Positions 48,841-51,814 of a DNA stretch of 51,814 nucleotides are shown here, in pieces (positions within the stretch are counted from its first letter, which is position 1; every line of letters begins with the position of its first letter). Position numbers and translations under genes: made by a program. The notes beneath the pieces are model-generated. The model did not search any database. It had not been told where the DNA came from and saw only the letters and a list, made by a program, of their open reading frames with translations. Source of the stretch: Curtobacterium sp. MCBA15_008 (GTDB lineage Bacteria; Actinomycetota; Actinomycetes; Actinomycetales; Microbacteriaceae); contig NZ_MJGN01000025.1 of NCBI RefSeq assembly GCF_001865065.1, positions 1-51,814 on the forward strand. The letters are read 5' to 3'.

Positions 48841-49189
48841 GCGTCGAGGTCGCAGGACGCGCCGCGTGCGGTGCGTCGAGATCGCACGATGTGTCGTCGT
48901 CGGTGGCGTCGGGCGGCACATTGTGCGATCTCGAGGGCGTGCCGGCGTGCCCGGCGGGGCTTGCGTCGAGGTCGCACGACGCGCCGCGTGCGGTGCGTCG
49001 AGATCGCATGATGTGTCGTCGTCGGTGGCGTCGGGCGGCACTTTGTGCGATCTCGAGGTCGTGCCGGCGTGCCGGCGTGCCGGGCGCGGGGTGCGTCGAG
49101 GTCGCACGACGCGCCGTGTGTGGGGCGTCGAGATCGCACGATGTGTCGTCGTCGGCGATGTCGGGCGGCACATTGTGCGATCTCGAGGG
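48841..49189. repeat. Three-unit palindromic repeat array
   Basis: Units start at 48841, 48963 and 49092 (spacing 122 and 129 bases). Each begins GCGTCGAGGTCGCA, continues with a second GCGTCGAGATCGCA and ends with TTGTGCGATCTCGAG. Within unit 1, CGAGATCGCACGATGTG (48877-48893) pairs with CACATTGTGCGATCTCG (48917-48933) at 16 of 17 positions; units 2 and 3 can fold the same way. The loop part GTCGTCGTCGGTGGCGTCGGG is nearly constant. Related single copies lie at 129-191 and 20957-21011. Confidence 0.8.
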
Positions 49190-49228
49190 CGCCCAGGCGC
49201 CCAGGCGCCCGCGCCCGCGCCGGACGCG

Positions 49229-49264
49229 ACGAAGCGCCGCCCGGCAGGCCGGGCGGCGCTTCGT
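49229..49264 (-). terminator. Intrinsic terminator hairpin of the DUF3043 gene
   Basis: A perfect 16-base stem (49229-49244 with 49249-49264, core GAAGCGCCGCCCGG) closes on a four-base loop. It lies 8 bases past the stop codon of the minus-strand gene at 49272. No T-run follows, as is common for actinobacterial terminators. Confidence 0.75.
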
Positions 49265-49271
49265 GGAGGGG

Positions 49272-49847
49272 TCAGCGGGTGGGGTACTGCCCGCGCTTGA
49301 CCTGCGGCTTCGGCAGGCGCAGGAAGCGCAGCTGCCAGGCGCGGGTGAGGATGTAGAGGAACGTCCCGCGCTGCATGGAGCCGAACTTGGCGGTCAGCTT
49401 CTTGCGGAACGACAGCCACAGCACGATGCAGTCGAGCACGAAGAGGGCGACGAACGCCCACACGAGCAGCAGCGCGTACGAGGCGATGACGGTCTGCGAA
49501 GCGGCGAACCCGACGATCAGGAACAGCACCAGCACCGGCATCATGATCTCGCCGACGTTCCAACGGGCGTCGATCCAGTCGCGCACGAACTTGCGCTGCT
49601 CGCCCTTGTCCTTCGCGGGGAGGTAGCGCTCCTCGCCGTTGGCCATGCCGACGCGGGCCTTCTCGCGCTCGTTGGTGAGGCGGGCGCGCGCGGCCTTCTT
49701 GTCCTCTGACGAGCCGCCGACGATGGGACGGCGGTTGGCTGCCTCTCGCTCCCGACGGGTCGGCGTCGGACGGCCCTTGCCCTGCTCGAGGAGTTCTTCC
49801 TCGGAGGGGTTCACGGTCGTGTTGGTCTTGGGGGCTGCCTTCGCCAC
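49272..49847 (-). CDS. DUF3043 family membrane protein
   Basis: A 191-residue actinobacterial protein. The N-terminal 85 residues are charged (EEELLEQGKGRPTPTRREREAANRRPI, KKAARARLTNEREKARVGMANGEERYLPAKDKG), then RKFVRDWIDARWNVGEIMMPVLVLFLIVGF begins two hydrophobic segments at about 97-118 and 122-146. The pattern matches DUF3043, whose function is unknown. The GTG start has AGGA 8 bases upstream. It is divergent from the M20 peptidase across a 53-base gap. Confidence 0.85.
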   Translation of the reverse strand: MAKAAPKTNTTVNPSEEELLEQGKGRPTPTRREREAANRRPIVGGSSEDKKAARARLTNEREKARVGMANGEERYLPAKDKGEQRKFVRDWIDARWNVGEIMMPVLVLFLIVGFAASQTVIASYALLLVWAFVALFVLDCIVLWLSFRKKLTAKFGSMQRGTFLYILTRAWQLRFLRLPKPQVKRGQYPTR

Positions 49848-49887
49848 GGTGCGTTCCTAACGGCGGTGTGCGTGCTGGATCGTCCTC

Positions 49888-49893
49888 TAGATT
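49888..49893 (+). promoter_or_regulatory. Putative -10 box for the M20 peptidase (leaderless)
   Basis: TAGATT lies 7 bases before the ATG at 49901 and no SD is present, the classic layout of a leaderless actinobacterial transcript. The overlapping TAATCT on the other strand could serve the DUF3043 gene. Confidence 0.5.
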
Positions 49894-49900
49894 ACCGGGC

Positions 49901-51346
49901 ATGACCGACACCGAACAGCACAGCCCCGCGACCGACCCCGCGCTCCTCGACGCCCTGCGCGAACACGTGCAGGGCGCGCTGCCCACCACGATCGCCGATC
50001 TGTCCGCGCTGGTGCGGCTGCCGTCGGTGTCCTGGTCGGCCTTCGACCCGGCGAACGTGCGGGCGAGCGCCGAAGCCGTGGCGGACCTCGCGCGCTCGAC
50101 GGGCGTGTTCGGGGCGGGCGACGTCCGCATCGTCCGGTCGGCGGTCTCCGGCGACACCGCGCAGGTCGAGTCGTCCGGCGGGGAGCTCGGGCAGCCCGCG
50201 GTGCTCGCCGTGCGCCCGGCGCGCAACGGCAAGCCGACGGTGATGCTCTACGCCCACCACGACGTGCAGCCGCAGGGTGACGACGCGCTGTGGGAGACGC
50301 CCCCGTTCGAGCCGACGCTCCGCGGCGACCGGCTGTACGGCCGCGGTGCCTCGGACGACAAGGCCGGCGTGATGACCCACATCGCGTCGCTGCGGGCGCT
50401 CCACGCGCAGTTCGGCGACGACCTCGACCTCGGGGTCGTGCTGTTCGTCGAGGGCGAGGAGGAGTTCGGCTCCCGGTCGTTCCGGACCTTCCTGCGCGAG
50501 CAGAAGGAGCACCTGGCCGCGGACGTCATCGTGGTGGCCGACAGCGACAACTGGTCCACCGAGGTGCCGTCGATCACGGTGTCCCTGCGTGGCAACGTCA
50601 CGTTCAAGCTCACCCTGACGACGCTCGAGCACGCGAGCCACAGCGGCATGTTCGGGGGAGCGGCCCCGGACGCGATGATCCCGATGGCGCGCCTGCTCGC
50701 CTCCCTGCACGACGACGCGGGTTCGGTCGCGGTCGAGGGCCTGACCTCGTACGAGGCCGACGTCCCGGACCGTTCCGACGCGGAGCTCGCGAAGGACGCC
50801 GCGCTGCTGCCCGGGGTGACGCCGGTCGGCCGTGGCCAGGTGCTGTCCCGGATGTGGTTCCAGCCGTCGATCACCGTGACCGGCATGGACGTCCCGAGCG
50901 TCGCGAACGCCTCGAACACCCTCCTGCCGACCGTGTCCGCCCGCGTCTCGATCCGGGTCGCGCCCGGCCAGGCCGCGACCGAGGCCTACGCGGCCGTCGA
51001 GCGGCACCTGCGCGCCCACGTGCCGTTCGGCGCGCGGCTGGAGATCTCCGAGCCGGACGCCGGTGACGGCTTCCTCGTCGACACCGCCGGCTGGGCGGTC
51101 CAGGAGGCGCGGATCGCCATGGCAGAGGGCTGGGGCAACGAGGCGGTCGAGCAGGGCATCGGCGGCTCGATCCCGTTCGTGTCCGACCTGGCAGCCGAGT
51201 TCCCGGACGCCCAGATCCTGGTCACCGGCGTCGAGGACCCGGACACCCGGGCGCACAGCCCGAACGAGTCCCAGCACCTCGGTGTCCTGCACCGGGCCAT
51301 CGCCTCCGAGACGATCCTGCTGGCGCGTCTCGCGACTCGCGGGTGA
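49901..51346 (+). CDS. M20 family dipeptidase
   Basis: A 481-residue zinc metallopeptidase of the M20/ArgE-DapE-CPG2 superfamily, closest in motif to the dipeptidase branch. Metal ligands are visible: H119-H-D121 in MLYAHHDVQP, GRGASDDKAG, the catalytic VEGEEEFGSRSF and ADSDNWS, and HSPNESQHLG near the C-terminus. The dimerisation domain lies at about 215-340. ATG at 49901 fits the homologous N-terminus and the leaderless promoter; an upstream GTG at 49868 would overlap that promoter. Substrate cannot be read from sequence. Confidence 0.9.
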   Translation: MTDTEQHSPATDPALLDALREHVQGALPTTIADLSALVRLPSVSWSAFDPANVRASAEAVADLARSTGVFGAGDVRIVRSAVSGDTAQVESSGGELGQPAVLAVRPARNGKPTVMLYAHHDVQPQGDDALWETPPFEPTLRGDRLYGRGASDDKAGVMTHIASLRALHAQFGDDLDLGVVLFVEGEEEFGSRSFRTFLREQKEHLAADVIVVADSDNWSTEVPSITVSLRGNVTFKLTLTTLEHASHSGMFGGAAPDAMIPMARLLASLHDDAGSVAVEGLTSYEADVPDRSDAELAKDAALLPGVTPVGRGQVLSRMWFQPSITVTGMDVPSVANASNTLLPTVSARVSIRVAPGQAATEAYAAVERHLRAHVPFGARLEISEPDAGDGFLVDTAGWAVQEARIAMAEGWGNEAVEQGIGGSIPFVSDLAAEFPDAQILVTGVEDPDTRAHSPNESQHLGVLHRAIASETILLARLATRG

Positions 51347-51353
51347 CGGTGCT

Positions 51354-51359
51354 TACAAT
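51354..51359 (+). promoter_or_regulatory. Putative -10 box for the Fe-S carrier gene
   Basis: TACAAT is a good -10 hexamer, 45 bases upstream of the ATG at 51405. The region 17 bases further up (CGCGAC) is a poor -35. Confidence 0.4.
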
Positions 51360-51404
51360 CGACGCAGGCGCGGTGAACCACACCGCCCGGAGGGAGACGC
51401 GCGG

Positions 51405-51779
51405 ATGAGCGACACCATCACCGACAACGCACCGACGACCGAGGCGCCGTCGCACGGCGTCCTGCTCAGCGACGCGGCCGCGGCGAAGGTGGCGAGCCTC
51501 CTCGAGCAGGAGGGTCGCGACGACCTCCGCCTGCGTCTCGCCGTGCAGCCCGGCGGCTGCTCGGGCCTGATCTACCAGCTCTACTTCGACGAGCGCCTGC
51601 TCGACGGTGACGCCGCCGTCGAGTTCGGCGACGGCGTCGAGGTCGTCGTGGACAAGATGAGCGTCCCGTACCTCGACGGTGCCTCGATCGACTTCGAGGA
51701 CACCATCCAGAAGCAGGGCTTCACCATCGACAACCCCAACGCGCAGGGCAGCTGCGCGTGCGGTGACAGCTTCCACTGA
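51405..51779 (+). CDS. A-type iron-sulfur carrier (ErpA/IscA family)
   Basis: A 124-residue A-type carrier that hands Fe-S clusters to target enzymes. The three conserved cysteines are C52 (in QPGGCSGLIYQL), C117 and C119 (in GSCACGDSF). The first 18 residues are a non-conserved acidic tail. ATG at 51405 has CGGAGGGAG about 8 bases upstream. Single A-type genes in this position are general in actinobacteria. Confidence 0.93.
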   Translation: MSDTITDNAPTTEAPSHGVLLSDAAAAKVASLLEQEGRDDLRLRLAVQPGGCSGLIYQLYFDERLLDGDAAVEFGDGVEVVVDKMSVPYLDGASIDFEDTIQKQGFTIDNPNAQGSCACGDSFH

Positions 51780-51814
51780 GCGACGCCGATCCGGCACACG
51801 AGCGGGGAGCGACC
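51780..51814. other. Window edge
   Basis: The last 35 bases carry a purine-rich GCGGGGAGCGACC that may be the ribosome-binding region of a following gene outside the window. Nothing more can be supported. Confidence 0.3.

Larger units (their letters stand above)
48663..49271. other. Intergenic region with repeat array
   Basis: This 609-base gap between convergent genes has no supportable coding sequence. It holds a GGAGGCGCG-type hairpin (48787-48834), three tandem copies of a palindromic unit (48841-49189) and a strong terminator hairpin for the DUF3043 gene (49229-49264). Confidence 0.75.

Noticed and set aside
48841..49189. CRISPR-like array
   Set aside because: Only three units, each 120-130 bases with internal palindromes; the parts between conserved blocks are also conserved rather than unique spacers, and no cas genes are present.

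Overview
The window is high-GC actinobacterial DNA, about 70% G+C by eye, with dense genes, frequent GTG/TTG starts and many 4-base ATGA/GTGA gene overlaps. Gene order, an A-type Fe-S carrier, a DUF3043 protein and a MurE without the usual diaminopimelate motif all point to the family Microbacteriaceae. Curtobacterium or a close relative is my best guess from recall, not from a search.

Region 1 (1-24837) is a complete division and cell wall (dcw) cluster, all on the + strand: mraZ, rsmH, ftsL-like, ftsI, murE, murF, mraY, murD, ftsW, murG, murC, ftsQ, ftsZ, yggS, sepF, a YggT protein, wag31/divIVA, lspA, an RluA-type pseudouridine synthase, then dnaE. These genes make lipid II, move septal peptidoglycan synthesis to the FtsZ ring and set polar growth. 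Candidate MraZ operators lie upstream of mraZ. A 406-base gap before dnaE holds three hairpins and a possible promoter.

Region 2 (24848-45691) starts with a DUF2200 gene and a kinase-fold gene ending at a strong bidirectional terminator. It then becomes a surface-glycan locus: a divergent pair of glycosyltransferases, a two-gene ABC polysaccharide exporter, a GT2-TagF-like fusion (glycerol- or polyol-phosphate polymer synthesis), a secreted EEP-fold nuclease/phosphatase, an OafA-type acyltransferase with an SGNH domain, another GT2, and a minus-strand set with a WsaF-like rhamnosyltransferase, two GT2 proteins, a 51-residue Cys/His protein and a GT4. No nucleotide-sugar synthesis genes are present, so precursors must come from elsewhere. 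The simplest reading is a wall teichoic acid or rhamnose-containing wall polysaccharide made in the cytoplasm, exported by the ABC pair and O-acylated outside.

Region 3 (45757-51779) is housekeeping: hisD, nrdR, pyrD; a 609-base gap with a three-unit palindromic repeat array and terminators; DUF3043; an M20 peptidase; and an A-type Fe-S carrier.

The least expected signals are non-coding. One is a family of GGAGGCGCG palindromes that sits between genes and apparently also inside murF and yggS. Another is a separate GAGATCGCAC/GAGGTCGCAC palindrome family found at three places. A third is a 29-base near-perfect inverted repeat before dnaE. I found no tRNA, rRNA, CRISPR, IS element or prophage.
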